A DNA stretch of 64,000 nt from assembly GCA_037176885.1 (NCBI GenBank), contig JAWWNJ010000034.1, positions 1-64,000 of the forward strand. The letters run 5' to 3'. How positions within the stretch are numbered: position 1 is the stretch's first letter; every line of letters starts with the position of its first letter. The notes under the pieces were generated by a model. The model saw nothing but the letters and a program-made list of their open reading frames with translations. It made no database searches and was not told the origin of the DNA. Source of the stretch: Favolaschia claudopus. Its lineage: Eukaryota; Basidiomycota; Agaricomycetes; Agaricales; Mycenaceae. Shown here in pieces: positions 46,377-57,316 of this stretch. The position numbers and the translations under genes were made by a program.

Positions 46377-47498
46377 ATGGTCAGCACCGTTATGTTTCGT
46401 CTTTTTTCGTCCATCCTTGGGGACCGCAATCCGCGAATTCTACGTCCCCGACGCACCAAAAAGTGCACACCCGACGACCTCTCGGACGTCGCTGCTGTTA
46501 CGGTCGTGCAACTGGGTAATCCGTCAGGTGCTAAGGTAGGCGACAGCTTACCTTGACATGCCACACTACTCAAATGTCGGACTCAGCTTCTTCCATACAA
46601 GTTGGACCTCCCATGCGTCGTGCTCGACTCGGCCGACGCTGCAGACCGTCACTTGCAGTCTATCGAACCGGACACCGTAGTTGGATTTGACGCCGAATTC
46701 AGGGTGCGAGATGACTTGTGGATTAGAGCCAACTATAACTTTATTTTAGCACGAAGACAAGAAACAGTTATTGTGCATTGTTCAGATCGCCACACCGAGC
46801 ACCGTATATATTATAGACCTCATAAAAATCAAAGGTGCGTTTTCTTCATTCTTTCGTTTGTTGTCAGCGCGACGTATTAAAGAGCCATTCGTATGAAAGC
46901 CTGCCCTACGCAACTGCGCCGCATAGCGGAAGATGAAAGTATACTCAAGTGCGGCGTTGGCATCTCCAACGACGGCAAGGCGTTCTGGGACACCTTCCAC
47001 ATTAACGCCAGAGGACTCGCCGACCTCGGTTGGATGGCCAAACTCGCCTTTCCTATGTCGTATAGGGCTAAAGTCGGGCACGTCTCGTTGCAGCAATGTG
47101 TCGCCGACATGTTGCACTTCAATATGGGTAAGGAGGAGCAACGCAGCGACTGGGGGCAGGGACTGCCAGATGTCGAGACACCTCGCGGACTAGCATTAAT
47201 CACTTGTGAGTTGTCTACTACATCAAACAACGTAGACGAAGGTAATCACAAAACTTCAGACGCTGCGATCGACGCCCAAGCTGGACTTCGACTGTATCCA
47301 CTGCTCGACGCCGCCATCCAAGTCACGTCTCAACAGCGCAAGATCGAGATACCGGAAGACTGGTACACGTTCCATTGTTGGGAGGGTAAGCAGATGCGAA
47401 TGGAGTTGTCGTTGGACGGGCAAAGGACGCCGTGGTCCTACACTGTCTGTCCGTGGTACAAAGGGGGTTCAGGAGCGATTGTAAATCTTTGGCCGTAA
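46377..47498 (+). CDS. 3'-5' exonuclease of the WRN/RNase D (DnaQ-like) fold
   Basis: Exons 46377-46535, 46587-46703, 46750-46834 and 46885-47498 join in frame to a 324-aa protein. Exo I is VVGFDAEFR (D-x-E metal ligands), followed after the intron by KKQLLCIVQIATPSTVYIID, the second strand of the fold. Exo II is in KCGVGISNDGKAF (Asp). Exo III is in SDAAIDAQAGLRLYPLL, where the DA-x-AGLRLY ending is typical but the usual Tyr four residues before the Asp is replaced. These enzymes remove nucleotides from 3' ends using two metal ions. There is no helicase domain, so this is a stand-alone exonuclease, as in plant WEX-type proteins and many fungal paralogues. Replacement of the motif III Tyr could lower activity. 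Introns are 46-51 nt. Confidence 0.82.
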
Positions 47499-48510
47499 CT
47501 ACTTGTCGCAAATGCATGCAATTCATTCGAGACCCATCCGGCCCATCTGCCTACAAAATCTACTCAATAAAATTCCAAAGCAAGGGGGTGGGCCAAGCCC
47601 GAATTAACAGGCACCGCTGATCGTTGGGTGGTTTTCTTTTTCCCAAAAAGTCGGAGTTTCAAAACTGATATGAATACCAAACCAAAGCGGCTTACAAAAG
47701 AGAAGAAGAAGCAGAAAAGCAGCGAAGATCAGAGAACATATGACCAGACACACACATGGTAGCGGGCGAGATCTTCAAGCATTAACGGGCAAATTAAGGG
47801 AAAAAATGCATTGGCAAAGAGACCGTTTACTTCCATGGGCCGAGGGCAGGGAACAAGCTGTGGCGTCGGACCGAATTTCAAATAAAAACATATGACTATT
47901 CGCACGCATGGCGATGAAGGAAGAACCGTCAATTCTAGTGATACAGACAACCGAGTTTCTGCAGAAAAGGTCGGACAATTCAAATATTCCAAAGACCTTA
48001 CATCGAGTTCTGTGAAGATAAGCCGAAGAACTTGGCTCGCGAGCAAGGAAGAACAACAGGTCCTTGAGGAAAAGCAAAGATCGCGGATATTCGTACCGCA
48101 TCAATCCGCTGCAGACATAATGATGGAAACCGGCCAAATATACTTCCACGGGCAAAATGCGGCCGAAAAGGCTGTCCTGTGGCGCTGAACAAAACGGTCC
48201 GTTCGATCGTAAGAAGTTCTCGGTGATCCAGCGGAACGGGGAGCGGAATAACCAAACACATGGAACAAGAAACACGGCAGCGAATAGACACTGAAAAAAT
48301 GAGAAGGCGTAACGACGTCATATAGCTAACATACGCTGTTCGGAATGGCGAAACCAGGGTCCAACAATTAGCCAGGGACTATAGGTATCTGAAGAAGTTC
48401 AGCGAACTGCAGATTAAGAGAAATTCATTTCTTTATTTTTTGTCCACTTCACGCAGAGCAGACAGGTTCAGTCGGAGTGATAGCCATCACGGCAGAGAGG
48501 CGGATCATAA
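47499..48510. other. Intergenic stretch, no gene supported
   Basis: Contains a minus-strand open frame of 166 codons (47775-48275) and a 98-codon plus-strand one. Neither shows recognisable motifs or a good initiation context, and they overlap. Probably untranslated DNA. Confidence 0.5.
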
Positions 48511-49536
48511 TCGGCGAAGCTGGCCGCATCAATCCGGAAATGGGAGCACGAAATTGCATTCGCATTCGTCTCATTTTTCTCTGTACTACTTTGTGGACCA
48601 TCTTTGACTGGTGAAGAGCAAGTCAATGCAGACAGGTGTGTGATATTCAACGCAAAATGTATATATAAAAAATTAACAAGTTACAACGATGAAGCGGCGC
48701 AAAAATTCTTGTGGCATCCCCCGACCTCGGAAGACCTGGAACAGCGAGTAACAGAGGAACTGGAGCGGCACAACATAAACGCCCAGATTCTCATCCCCCG
48801 GCTCCGCGTACACCGCTCCTTTTTGTCCGGGTCAACTCTACATTCTATCATTCTTCCCAACCCCATTACACCCAACGGCGTCGATATTTTTTGTCCCCCT
48901 TCTGAAGAGTCCTCTATGGCAATCACAATCGACAGCCACCTAGAATTCACAGAGCAAACGCAAGCGCTCGACCCGTTCCCCGGTTACTCGGGATTTCGCC
49001 ACATTCGCACATTTTGCAAAGACGAGAACACCATCTACCTCGTCGTCGTCGCAGACGAGAACGCAATAAACGTCATTTTTCAATTTCATGCCACAGCTGA
49101 CATGAATTTCTTGTCCGGATACGGGTTGTTCTGCGCCTATCCCAATCTGACTTTCAATAACAAGTCTTACACCAACCCCAGTGCCGCAGACTCTTCTGGA
49201 AACGGCTACAACTTGAAAATGTTGGCGAAGAAACTGAAACGACGCGGGTTAGAACACAGAACCCGATTCGTGGAGCATTCGCAGTGGGAGACGCACGTTT
49301 GCGGGACGGAAAAGAATTGTCCGACGACGCTGCGCAGCATGTACGACGAGGCGGCGCTATTCGTTCCTTTCGAGTCGGTTAGGACCAAGTCGTGGTCGCC
49401 GACCATGTACGACGGAAAAAACGGCGTAGTCTGGAGTTTGGGAGGTCCGCCTTGTAACGGGAGAGGTTTGTACACGGATTTGATCAACATGACGGTGCCT
49501 GTGTACCACGCAGAGGTAGAAGGGCATATTTCCTAA
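48511..49536 (+). CDS. Unrecognised protein, probable single-pass membrane protein (5' end incomplete)
   Basis: A long exon (48681-49536) is joined in frame to an upstream exon ending at 48635 through a 45-nt intron (GTGTGT ... TTAACAAG). The upstream frame reads SIRKWEHEIAFAFVSFF and SVLLCGPSLTGEE, which looks like a short cytosolic end, a hydrophobic anchor and then the lumenal or extracellular part. The remainder holds several N-x-S/T sites (NLTF, NKS, NMT) and paired Cys. No ATG was found before an in-frame TAA at 48508-48510, so the true start must lie in a further upstream exon. Family not recognised; a type II membrane or secreted protein is the inference. Confidence 0.55.
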   Translation, partial: SAKLAASIRKWEHEIAFAFVSFFSVLLCGPSLTGEEQVNADRCVIFNAKCIYKKLTSYNDEAAQKFLWHPPTSEDLEQRVTEELERHNINAQILIPRLRVHRSFLSGSTLHSIILPNPITPNGVDIFCPPSEESSMAITIDSHLEFTEQTQALDPFPGYSGFRHIRTFCKDENTIYLVVVADENAINVIFQFHATADMNFLSGYGLFCAYPNLTFNNKSYTNPSAADSSGNGYNLKMLAKKLKRRGLEHRTRFVEHSQWETHVCGTEKNCPTTLRSMYDEAALFVPFESVRTKSWSPTMYDGKNGVVWSLGGPPCNGRGLYTDLINMTVPVYHAEVEGHIS

Positions 49537-49741
49537 GCGCTACAACGTCAGTAACCCAAACCCCTACCTCTAGCACTGCGAATATCAAGGATACGGAGTG
49601 GCCAGACCCCGACTTAAGATTGTGTTGGACGACTTGATGATGAGTTCGCGCTCCGTATATCGCAAAGCCAGGAGGCCGTAGAAGTACTGGCATCGGTAGT
49701 AAATAGCTTTATCGCGCGTCTCTGAAAGACCTAAAAATGCT

Positions 49742-50424
49742 ATGGCGAATAAGCACAAAAGTCTACAACAAAAATCAGCAGATGGAGATACATCGCACAG
49801 CCAATCAGACGGAAACAAAGTCACCTCCCATCTCAGTCCCAACATGTCGGCCATAGCGTTGGACAGATCCAAAACAGCCATCCTCGCAGAGCGATTAGAG
49901 GAATTGACAGAGGAAGCTGGCTGCTGGTGGGCATCCGTCCAAAGTTTGATGGAGCACACAGACGAGGCGGAGAGCACACATCCATGCGGACTGTTTTTCG
50001 GTACAGTTCTGGGAGAGGTAAGTTGGGTGCTAATTCTCGGAAAGTACCAACACTGCTAACAATCAGCAGTACAGAGGACTGTACAAACGTTACGTCGACA
50101 TCGGACTGCCCAAATTTTATTATCCCGACACGGATGATGCAAGATACATCGGAGACGCGTTCGAGCGCCAGTACGACAACCTGAAAGAATTCGACTTGGG
50201 AGTACTAGTAAGATATAGAGTAACATGCAATATTACATGCTCACCATCGACCACAGATGCTTTTTGAAGACAGAGAGGGTTACTACATGAGATTGGTCAG
50301 AGGCAGAGAAGACCCACCCGCTCCATTAGGAGAGATAGTAATATTGGGGCTGAAAGCTCGACACATCATTGGATCGGACGAGTATCGTATGGACGTCCAT
50401 AGTATAGTGGCAATGAAGCTGTAG
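49742..50424 (+). CDS. Three-exon gene, 193-aa protein of unknown function
   Basis: Exons 49742-50017, 50070-50207 and 50257-50424 join in frame at GAG|GTAAGT ... CAG and CTA|GTAAGA ... CAG. The protein starts MANKHKSLQQKSADGDTSHS, a polar, probably disordered head. It is followed by ILAERLEELTEEAGCWW and a compact C-terminal region (YRGLYKRYVDIGLP, FERQYDNLKEFDLGVLMLFE, GEIVILGLKARHIIGSDEYR). The regular frame and clean splice sites support a real gene; no family is recognised. It ends 33 bp before the stop of the minus-strand F-box paralogue, so the two are convergent. Confidence 0.65.
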
Positions 50425-50456
50425 CGAACGAGAGTAGCACTGGTAGAAATAACAAG

Positions 50457-52234
50457 TCACACTCGCGCAACGTCCGAATACACATTAAGCGGGCGACGCT
50501 CTACCCAAACAACCTCGTGAACAATTTCAGTTGTAGATGTGTAGTCGTACAACGAAGCAGCAGGCAGAGAATGAATAGGATTCGCCTCCAACTTCGGAAC
50601 AACTACACGAAGTTGTTGCACAGTTCGACCTCGGCTGGACCGCTGAAGAAGACCGTCATAGATCTTTTCCCAGTGGCGATTTGGGACAGAGAGTATCGAG
50701 AGACGGGGCAAGAGGGGAATCGAAGACGGCGGGGAATCACCCCCAGGGCGACCTAACACTTGGAAAGAAGCGTAGCCGTCCAGAGTGGAGAGATCGAGGT
50801 GTTCGCACGAAGCGAAAGTAGAATACAAATATTCCATCAGCTCGGGGTCTCGTAAAGCGCCCACCACATGCACCACGGAAGCAGACAAGGCCACCTCATT
50901 GGCCCTGTACCGAAAAAGGTCCTGATCTCCGCCAAACTGGAGGGATAGGACCGCGAGCGAGGATAAATTCAATCTCGCCAACAGCGGATACAGACATTCC
51001 GTGGCTTTGTGAATGCGGTGATCGAAATAGACCTTGAAAACGCGGAGAGAAGGCAAAGCGATTTTGGGAGTGAGTGACGGAGGAAAGGACCACGAAAACC
51101 GGTGTGATAAAGCTGGAGCTCGTGCAACGATTCGGCGGATTGCAAGAAGTCAAAGAAGTGGGAAGAGGTGGGCCACGCTGAGTATGGCAAGTCGATTAAG
51201 CGCAATACTTGTAAAGCGCCGAAATCAGGCAAACGTATGGCAGAGCATCCCGCTCCTCGTAAGTCAAGACGAACGACCCTTTCGGGATGACGCAAGATAT
51301 TTGGAGACAGTCCGAGAGCACGCTGGCGAAGGCTCAACTGGGAGTCAACGTACAACTCCTCCAACTGAAGGAGAGGACGGTATGCTAGAGTATCGAAGAC
51401 GTGGTTGATAGTTCCGGGGAGAGGTGATAGAACGAAAAGGGACGTCCATTGCCGAGCTGATAGGACACAACGAGCGAAAGCTTGACGAAGTTTGGCAGAG
51501 CGAATGCGTTCGTCTGGCCAGCTGTATCCCCCATCCACCACCGCGACGCGAAGAGGCCTTTCGCCAACCGTGTCAAGAAAAAACTTGACGGACGTGCGAG
51601 TAGAGTCCGGGGACACGCGTAACGTGGTCCAGAAAGGCTTGTAGGACAGCGCGTAGGACCTCAAAGAAGCACAGACAAGCATGACACGAGCACGCATACG
51701 CCAGAAGGGCAGAGAGGCCGAGTGTTCCTGGTAAACTGCCCAATCGAATATCATCCACCATACTTCCAAAGGAACGCGCAAAGCGGGAGGAGTTTCTTAT
51801 AGCGAGAAATTAGATGAACACGCCGCTTGTAAAACACAACGCCACCTACGACGGATTTGCCAAGCGTAAACGACATCAGCAGGCAGCAAACACTGAGCAG
51901 GATGAGCAAGCGACGATGTTGGGAAGAAGGAACACACACTTTAGGAGGATGAGCAATGCAAATAGCGCACTATGTGCAGAAATTGTGGGAGAAACAGCAG
52001 CAAAATAGGACAATAAACAGGAGTGAATGTATCTGGGCGGTTAGAAGGTAGTATCAGAATGGGACTTCATGAGGAGAACAGCAGCATACTCGACGAGTTC
52101 CTGGACGATGTCAAGACGCCTGAAGAACGAATAAGAAAACAGGGAAAAGAGAGAAATCCCATACCACAGGCATAAACTGCTTACCTATCGGGCGCTAAAC
52201 CGCGCCAAACGCTCTCGAGCGATGCAGAGGACAT
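50457..52234 (-). pseudogene. F-box/LRR-like protein, paralogue 2, with a frameshift
   Basis: The F-box half (TPPALRVPLEVWWMIFDWAV, 51781 downward) and the C-terminal half (LPSLRVFKVYFDHRIHKATE to stop at 50457) are in different frames. Both halves align end to end with paralogue 1 at 42979-44776, including the last residues (YSDVARV versus YADVYRV). The break lies at about 51075-51100, near an AAAA run (51095-51098), and a single-base change would account for it. Upstream exons resemble those of paralogue 1 (MSSASLESVWRGLAPD from ATG 52234; intron about 52136-52186). It may be a young pseudogene or a sequencing error. Confidence 0.72.
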
Positions 52235-52417
52235 GAACTTAGAACAGGTTGATAGGACACATTCGGCGAAAGTCGGCCGAAGCTGACTAAGTGCGACAAA
52301 AAATGTCCTGGACAATAAAATTATACTGGACGATTCACCGATACCAGCAGCTACAGGGGCAGCACTTGTTCAATTCAATTACCACACCAGTAGTACGATT
52401 ACATTACAGCGTTACGT
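52235..52417. other. Intergenic spacer
   Basis: Short region between two minus-strand F-box loci. Nothing specific seen. Confidence 0.5.
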
Positions 52418-53826
52418 CTAAAACAAAAGAGGACGACGTCCAACTGAAATAGACAGGAACATGGGATATTCGAGCCAGTCGACGAAGTCGAGATGCATGA
52501 CAGTGGTAACAACTCCTCGCGTGTTGGTCATTGCCGCAAGAGCACCGAAGCAAGCAGGGTCCAAAACAATCAAATGAAAGTCGCTCGCAAAGTTTGTCCG
52601 ATTGCGAAGCAACAAAATGTCCTTCACCAAAGCGATAGGAACTTGATTGAGCACAACCGCAAGCAGAGTCGGCGACAATGCAGACGAATGGAGAGCAACG
52701 CAGTGCAACTGGCTGACAAAGCTGGGTCCCGCTAATCGACCGTCTATCCGTACCAAAGAAGGCATCGCAGACAGCAAAGCCGCAAGAGACTGGAACGAGG
52801 ATATGTTGGCGGCAAATACAAGGGTGTGGACGGGTGCCAAGATAGACCGACAACGAAGAAGGAAGGCCTCCAGTACTCGATCATCCGCTGCGAACAGACG
52901 TAGACACCGGAGAGATGGCAAATGGAGTGGGGCAATTACAGAGACCGAACGAGGCCATTCCAACGACAGGTCCATACGCTTCAAACGGGGAAGCGTAACA
53001 GGAGAGTCGGCATACTCCATGAACTCGGACGTGAGTCTGGGGCTGACGGCGTCCACGAAGTGCAAAGCTAAAGTCTCCAGATTGGGACACGCCTTGAGCA
53101 AATCGTATAACTGCAAAAGCCGCGGAAGGACGAAGCCAGTCAAGCGGGCCAAACGCAGGGAGGTGAGATTTGCAGCAAATTGGTGCCACGGCCAAACAGG
53201 TAAGCTGTAATTGAAAGACGCGTGGGTCAAAGAAGGGAGTACCGCTCCAGACGGAAACGGTACGATGGTGTCCGGCATATCAGGGGAGGCCGGTACCATG
53301 GGAAGCGCGAGTTCGAAGTAGACACGCGACAAGCGAGGCATAGACGTCTTTTGGAAGCGCCTCATGATGTCGAGAGTTGTCTGATAATAATGAGATTGAA
53401 TGCGCAGCTCCTTGCACCGGTGCAAGGAAGGGCCAATCACGTCAAAAACCCATTGCACGAACTCGCGTAGAGCTGTTCCGGGTGCGAACGCGCAAACGAG
53501 TTCAATAAAGAGGCCCAAAGAGGTAGACATGGAGAGGCTGTCATACAAGTCGAGCAAGGATGTGGCGGGATCGAGGACTATATAGTTCCAAGAGTATGGA
53601 TCGCGACGAAGTGCGCGTTCCCAAGTATGGCAGACAGAAAGAACGACGCGTCGACGGTAAGAGGGGTCGTGAACCAAGAAGCACGGACCCAAAAAGGCAG
53701 GCCGAAGAACGCGAGCAAGGAGCTCACGAGGCAAGCGGTTGACAAAGGGTACTAAAACGAACGTCAGGGTCAGAACAACGAAGACTGCAAAGCGCAAAAC
53801 GAACTAGGATCTTCACCATCGCCCAT
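52418..53826 (-). CDS. F-box/LRR-like protein (two exons)
   Basis: ATG at 53826 with a 10-nt first exon (53817-53826), a 65-nt intron (53752-53816, GTGAAG, CTGAC branch, TTTTAG), then exon 52418-53751, giving 447 aa starting MGDVPFVNRLPRELLARVLR. The first 60 residues form an F-box (LPRELLARVL ... VCHTWERALRRDPYSWNYIV). Leucine-rich strands follow (LTSLRLARLTGF, LETLALHFVDAV, LKRMDLSLEWPR, LRCLRLFAADDR). The tiny first exon was chosen because the open frame upstream of the acceptor lacks an ATG. Expected role: SCF substrate adaptor; substrate unknown. It is not closely related to the other F-box proteins here. Confidence 0.78.
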
Positions 53827-53963
53827 ATCAAGTATAGGTAACTGAAAACAGGCGAAGGGCGCGAAATAAATAGAGATGAAAGACTGCCTGATCGCATCAC
53901 ATACTCGATCAATTTTGGCCAAGTTCAGATATTTATGCCGTAATTTACTAGATTCTACTCTAC

Positions 53964-55583
53964 ATGGCCTCACGCAAAAAACCCGCAAAGAAAAAAGTCG
54001 TTCGACCTGAAAATATACGCGTATCAAGGTCCAATCTAGACACCCGTAAGTCAGCAAGAGAAGTAAAAGAAAGAAAATTGCAGGCGAGACTAACAATGGA
54101 GACGAAAGTACCTGCAGAGCTTGTAACTTTAATCTTCGAATGGGCAGTGAGCCCCGACCCGCAGACAAGAAAGGAGATCTACGAGTATGAACTGCAAAGA
54201 ATACGGCTTCAACAGGTATGCGGATTCGTGCGATCCATAATACTCGCGCCCAAAGGGCCGGCAATATTCTGGAGAGCGTTATATCTCGACCGCACAGACC
54301 CATCTGGGTACCTGCTCTCAGCGATACCAGTCAACGAAACTATTTTTCGGCAGCACATAAAGAAGGCTAAAAGCACGCTACTCAGCATATGGTTTGGATT
54401 GAGATGCAGGAAAACCGAGGGGTCTTTTAACCGACAACTCTGGACGACTCTAACAAACATCCCAAGAGCATGGGGAACACTACTCGTCTGCGGAGCCAAC
54501 ACATGCACTGAAGAGGAGATATGTTTACACGCAATGTTACAGAACAAAGAGCTCGATGGAGCATTCCAAGTGCGAAAAATCGCCGCCACAAAAAAACAAG
54601 GCGAGTATCCCCACTGTGCCTCGTCGCATCAAACAGTCGCCGTGTGGGTGGCAAAGACCATGGAGAGCATGGCGATAGATTTACCGACTCGCATCAAATC
54701 ATGGAGCTCGAACAACCTAAAAGTTCTGAGCATCCAAACCGAGGCAGACAACAACCTATGGTGCAGTTTCTTCGACAGCTGCCGCAATTTGGAGGAGCTG
54801 GTGTGGCAGCGAGGAGGTCGAGTACAATGGACAAAAATTGCAACAATGCCATCTCTGAAAGAGTTCTCCACATACACTGCTCAATTTCTACCCCCTATTA
54901 ACGCACCCAATCTCTCCGCGCTCGCGGTGTTCGACAACGACCTCTCCTTCTCATCAACCCAATTCCAGTCCATCACCGGGAAGGAGGCACCGTACATGGA
55001 GCATTTAGACCTACTCTATAACCCTACCCGAAACGGCGACATAGAAGACATATTCAGACGATGCCCTAATTTGCGCAGTTTGGCAGACTCTGCACACGAG
55101 ACCCGAAGCTCTCTATACAGCGCGATTGCGGTGCGGGGACGAAACCAATATCTGCGATTTGATGCGCGCAAACTTGAGGCAGTCAGGTTCGCCCACGGCC
55201 CGCCAGCAAACAGTCATGGAGCAACTGCTCAGGAGAGATACCAGGCACTATGCCGTCTCGCATTCAATGTAGTCGGGTACACCGTGCTTTTCCAGCCGAA
55301 GGCGCAGAGACTAGTGGTAGCGAACTTTCCTGGAGATTTCTCGTTCGGGGACGCAGAGAAAGAAGCGTTATTGGCGGAAAATTTGATGAACTCAGAGGTG
55401 ACTCGAATGTACGACCAAGAGTTCGACGCAAAACGGCCGACTTTGAACTCTGCCGTCGAAATGAACCTGATCGTTCTAACTCTGGACACGGTCGGAGCGA
55501 ATAGGATATTGGGGCAGGGGTGGAAATATAAAGGCAACGGGTACAAGGCGTATAGAAACAGACCAGGTCGCCAAGAGACGTAA
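53964..55583 (+). CDS. F-box-like protein, member of a tail-to-tail pair
   Basis: A single exon of 539 codons from ATG 53964. The N-terminus is strongly basic (MASRKKPAKKKVVRP), like a nuclear localisation signal. At residues about 45-100 an F-box-like segment follows (METKVPAELVTLIFEWAV ... VCGFVRSIILAPKGPAIFWR), then a segment TLLVCGANTCTEEEICLHAM and leucine-rich parts (LEELVWQRGGRV, APNLSALAVFDNDL). It is clearly homologous over most of its length to the minus-strand gene at 55673-57316 (SLFVRGAGTCTKESICVEAL there). Only about 90 bp separate the two stops. Start codon context and intact frame support a functional gene. Confidence 0.75.
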   Translation: MASRKKPAKKKVVRPENIRVSRSNLDTRKSAREVKERKLQARLTMETKVPAELVTLIFEWAVSPDPQTRKEIYEYELQRIRLQQVCGFVRSIILAPKGPAIFWRALYLDRTDPSGYLLSAIPVNETIFRQHIKKAKSTLLSIWFGLRCRKTEGSFNRQLWTTLTNIPRAWGTLLVCGANTCTEEEICLHAMLQNKELDGAFQVRKIAATKKQGEYPHCASSHQTVAVWVAKTMESMAIDLPTRIKSWSSNNLKVLSIQTEADNNLWCSFFDSCRNLEELVWQRGGRVQWTKIATMPSLKEFSTYTAQFLPPINAPNLSALAVFDNDLSFSSTQFQSITGKEAPYMEHLDLLYNPTRNGDIEDIFRRCPNLRSLADSAHETRSSLYSAIAVRGRNQYLRFDARKLEAVRFAHGPPANSHGATAQERYQALCRLAFNVVGYTVLFQPKAQRLVVANFPGDFSFGDAEKEALLAENLMNSEVTRMYDQEFDAKRPTLNSAVEMNLIVLTLDTVGANRILGQGWKYKGNGYKAYRNRPGRQET

Positions 55584-55672
55584 ACGAGATACATTTGTGA
55601 GCAATGTGCAGTATTAGATTGACGAAAAACGCGCTTTTCTCCGTTTCCTTCTAGTAAATTCAATCGCCTGAG

Positions 55673-57316
55673 CTATATTTTGCGTCGACTGTCCTTGTTG
55701 CATACGACACTGTATTTCTTGCCCCCGTAATCGAAACCGAGTGTCGCAAGAAAGTCGGCTTCTCCCCACGTCAAGTCCAGTAGAATGACCAGTGTCATCT
55801 CTCCCTGAGGCACCTTGCCGAATATAATGCTCTCCGCGACCCACACCTTGAGTACCGGGACGTCGAAACCGGTTTGAGCTCTTATCTGCTTTCGCGAGTA
55901 GACGTGAGCCACGTCTGTCACATTCAGCGGGTAAGGAAACCCAGAGACGACCACGCAGGTACCGCGAGATATCGGCAAGAAACAGACACAATCGCTGCGC
56001 GGGTGCTCGTTCGGTTCGGGAGGGCGACACAGCTCCTTCAACTGGGCGCCTGCGGCTTCTTCGTCTTCGTACAGCTGGGCGCTCCTGTCTCTTTGAAAAG
56101 CGATTCCTGTCATTCTGTGTTTTTCGTTCATGCGAAGTTGGAAGAGAACTTTTCTTGACAGGGCGTCGTATACTCGCGTGCGTGGTTCCACGCCGGAGGC
56201 TATCAGTCTCTGTATTTGTGGGCATTCTTCAAGAATGGCTAGAAGGCCCGAGTTCGTGACCGGGTTGGTGGGTAATATCAGGGTGGTCAAGGGATTCGGT
56301 GAACCTGCGAACTTGACTATAACCGGCGTATCCATAGGCACCATGCTGTCCAGTACCTCCAGCCTTGTCAAGTTTGGTGCGAATACGGGGGGCAGATGTC
56401 GCAGGGTCCACAAAGTCAAACGTTGAAGGGATGGCATTGTTATGCTCGGCGACGAGGGGAAATCGACTTTTCCGCGCCACCTGAGTTGTGACAGATTGGG
56501 ACACGACGAGAAGAAATGGGACCAATTCAGGTCGCGTTGATCAGACACAATGGATAGGTAGCGAAGGGTCGAAGAGGGAGAAACGGCGATGTCCGTCGGA
56601 AGTGTACTTCGAAACATCATTACTTTGCTGGAGCACATGCGGACGGGTTTATGGGTTTTCGGGCAGGGAATGTCGAGTCTCTTGGCGATGTCCACGATAC
56701 CCAGTCTCGTCGCGCGTCCCAGGACGTCTCCACCCAACAGCGCTTCCACGCATATGCTTTCCTTGGTGCAAGTCCCCGCACCTCGAACGAACAGTGAGCT
56801 CCAACGGCCCGATGTCGCAAGTAATGCGTTCCACGAGCGAAACGCATCATCCACCCTCGCAGGAAGAACCGCTAAGTTGAACGCGACATGCAACGGTCGT
56901 CCCAAGGATTTCGCGATGTGGTTGTGAACGGAAATTACAGACGCGTCCAGCTTGCAGGGTCGCTTGTTGGTCTCGTCTTCGGTTTCGATCATGATAAACG
57001 TCCACAGAACGGGTAGTCCGTTCACGACTGCCTCGAATTTCATGCAAATCTGTATCAGCGTGTCTCGCAAGAGCTCATTTTCGTATATATCTTCTTGGGT
57101 CGACACGGGTTTAATAGCTTCGGTGAATATGGCAGCAATTGTTTCGTTTGGGACTTGAACAGGGTCAAATTCTGTCTCCCTGAACATGGCAGCTTTGTAC
57201 TTACGCGCCAGAAATCCGGTGTTTGTGTTGTTGACTTTACGAGGTCGAAGAGGCACGGGTTGCGAGGTGTCAACAACGCGACTTTTTCGAAAGCGTCCAG
57301 GCGCCTGCGACTGCAT
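55673..57316 (-). CDS. F-box-like protein, second member of the tail-to-tail pair
   Basis: Single exon of 547 codons from ATG 57316 (MQSQAPGRFRKSRVV). It parallels the 53964-55583 protein: basic head, F-box-like helices (VQVPNETIAAIFTEAIKP ... ICMKFEAVVNGLPVLWTF), the RGAGTCTKESICVEALLG segment, and leucine-rich stretches (LSQLRWRGKVDF, APNLTRLEVLDSM). Sequence divergence is large, so the inverted duplication is old. The C-terminal part (CVVVSGFPYPLN, GEMTLVILLDLTWGE) also matches the partner. The canonical F-box consensus is weak, so Skp1 binding is an inference. Confidence 0.72.
   Translation of the reverse strand: MQSQAPGRFRKSRVVDTSQPVPLRPRKVNNTNTGFLARKYKAAMFRETEFDPVQVPNETIAAIFTEAIKPVSTQEDIYENELLRDTLIQICMKFEAVVNGLPVLWTFIMIETEDETNKRPCKLDASVISVHNHIAKSLGRPLHVAFNLAVLPARVDDAFRSWNALLATSGRWSSLFVRGAGTCTKESICVEALLGGDVLGRATRLGIVDIAKRLDIPCPKTHKPVRMCSSKVMMFRSTLPTDIAVSPSSTLRYLSIVSDQRDLNWSHFFSSCPNLSQLRWRGKVDFPSSPSITMPSLQRLTLWTLRHLPPVFAPNLTRLEVLDSMVPMDTPVIVKFAGSPNPLTTLILPTNPVTNSGLLAILEECPQIQRLIASGVEPRTRVYDALSRKVLFQLRMNEKHRMTGIAFQRDRSAQLYEDEEAAGAQLKELCRPPEPNEHPRSDCVCFLPISRGTCVVVSGFPYPLNVTDVAHVYSRKQIRAQTGFDVPVLKVWVAESIIFGKVPQGEMTLVILLDLTWGEADFLATLGFDYGGKKYSVVCNKDSRRKI

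Noticed and set aside
47775..48275. 166-codon minus-strand frame
   Set aside because: No motif, no clear start, and an overlapping plus-strand frame of similar quality.
52647..53210. 187-codon plus-strand frame inside the F-box gene
   Set aside because: Antisense shadow of the well-supported minus-strand F-box gene.
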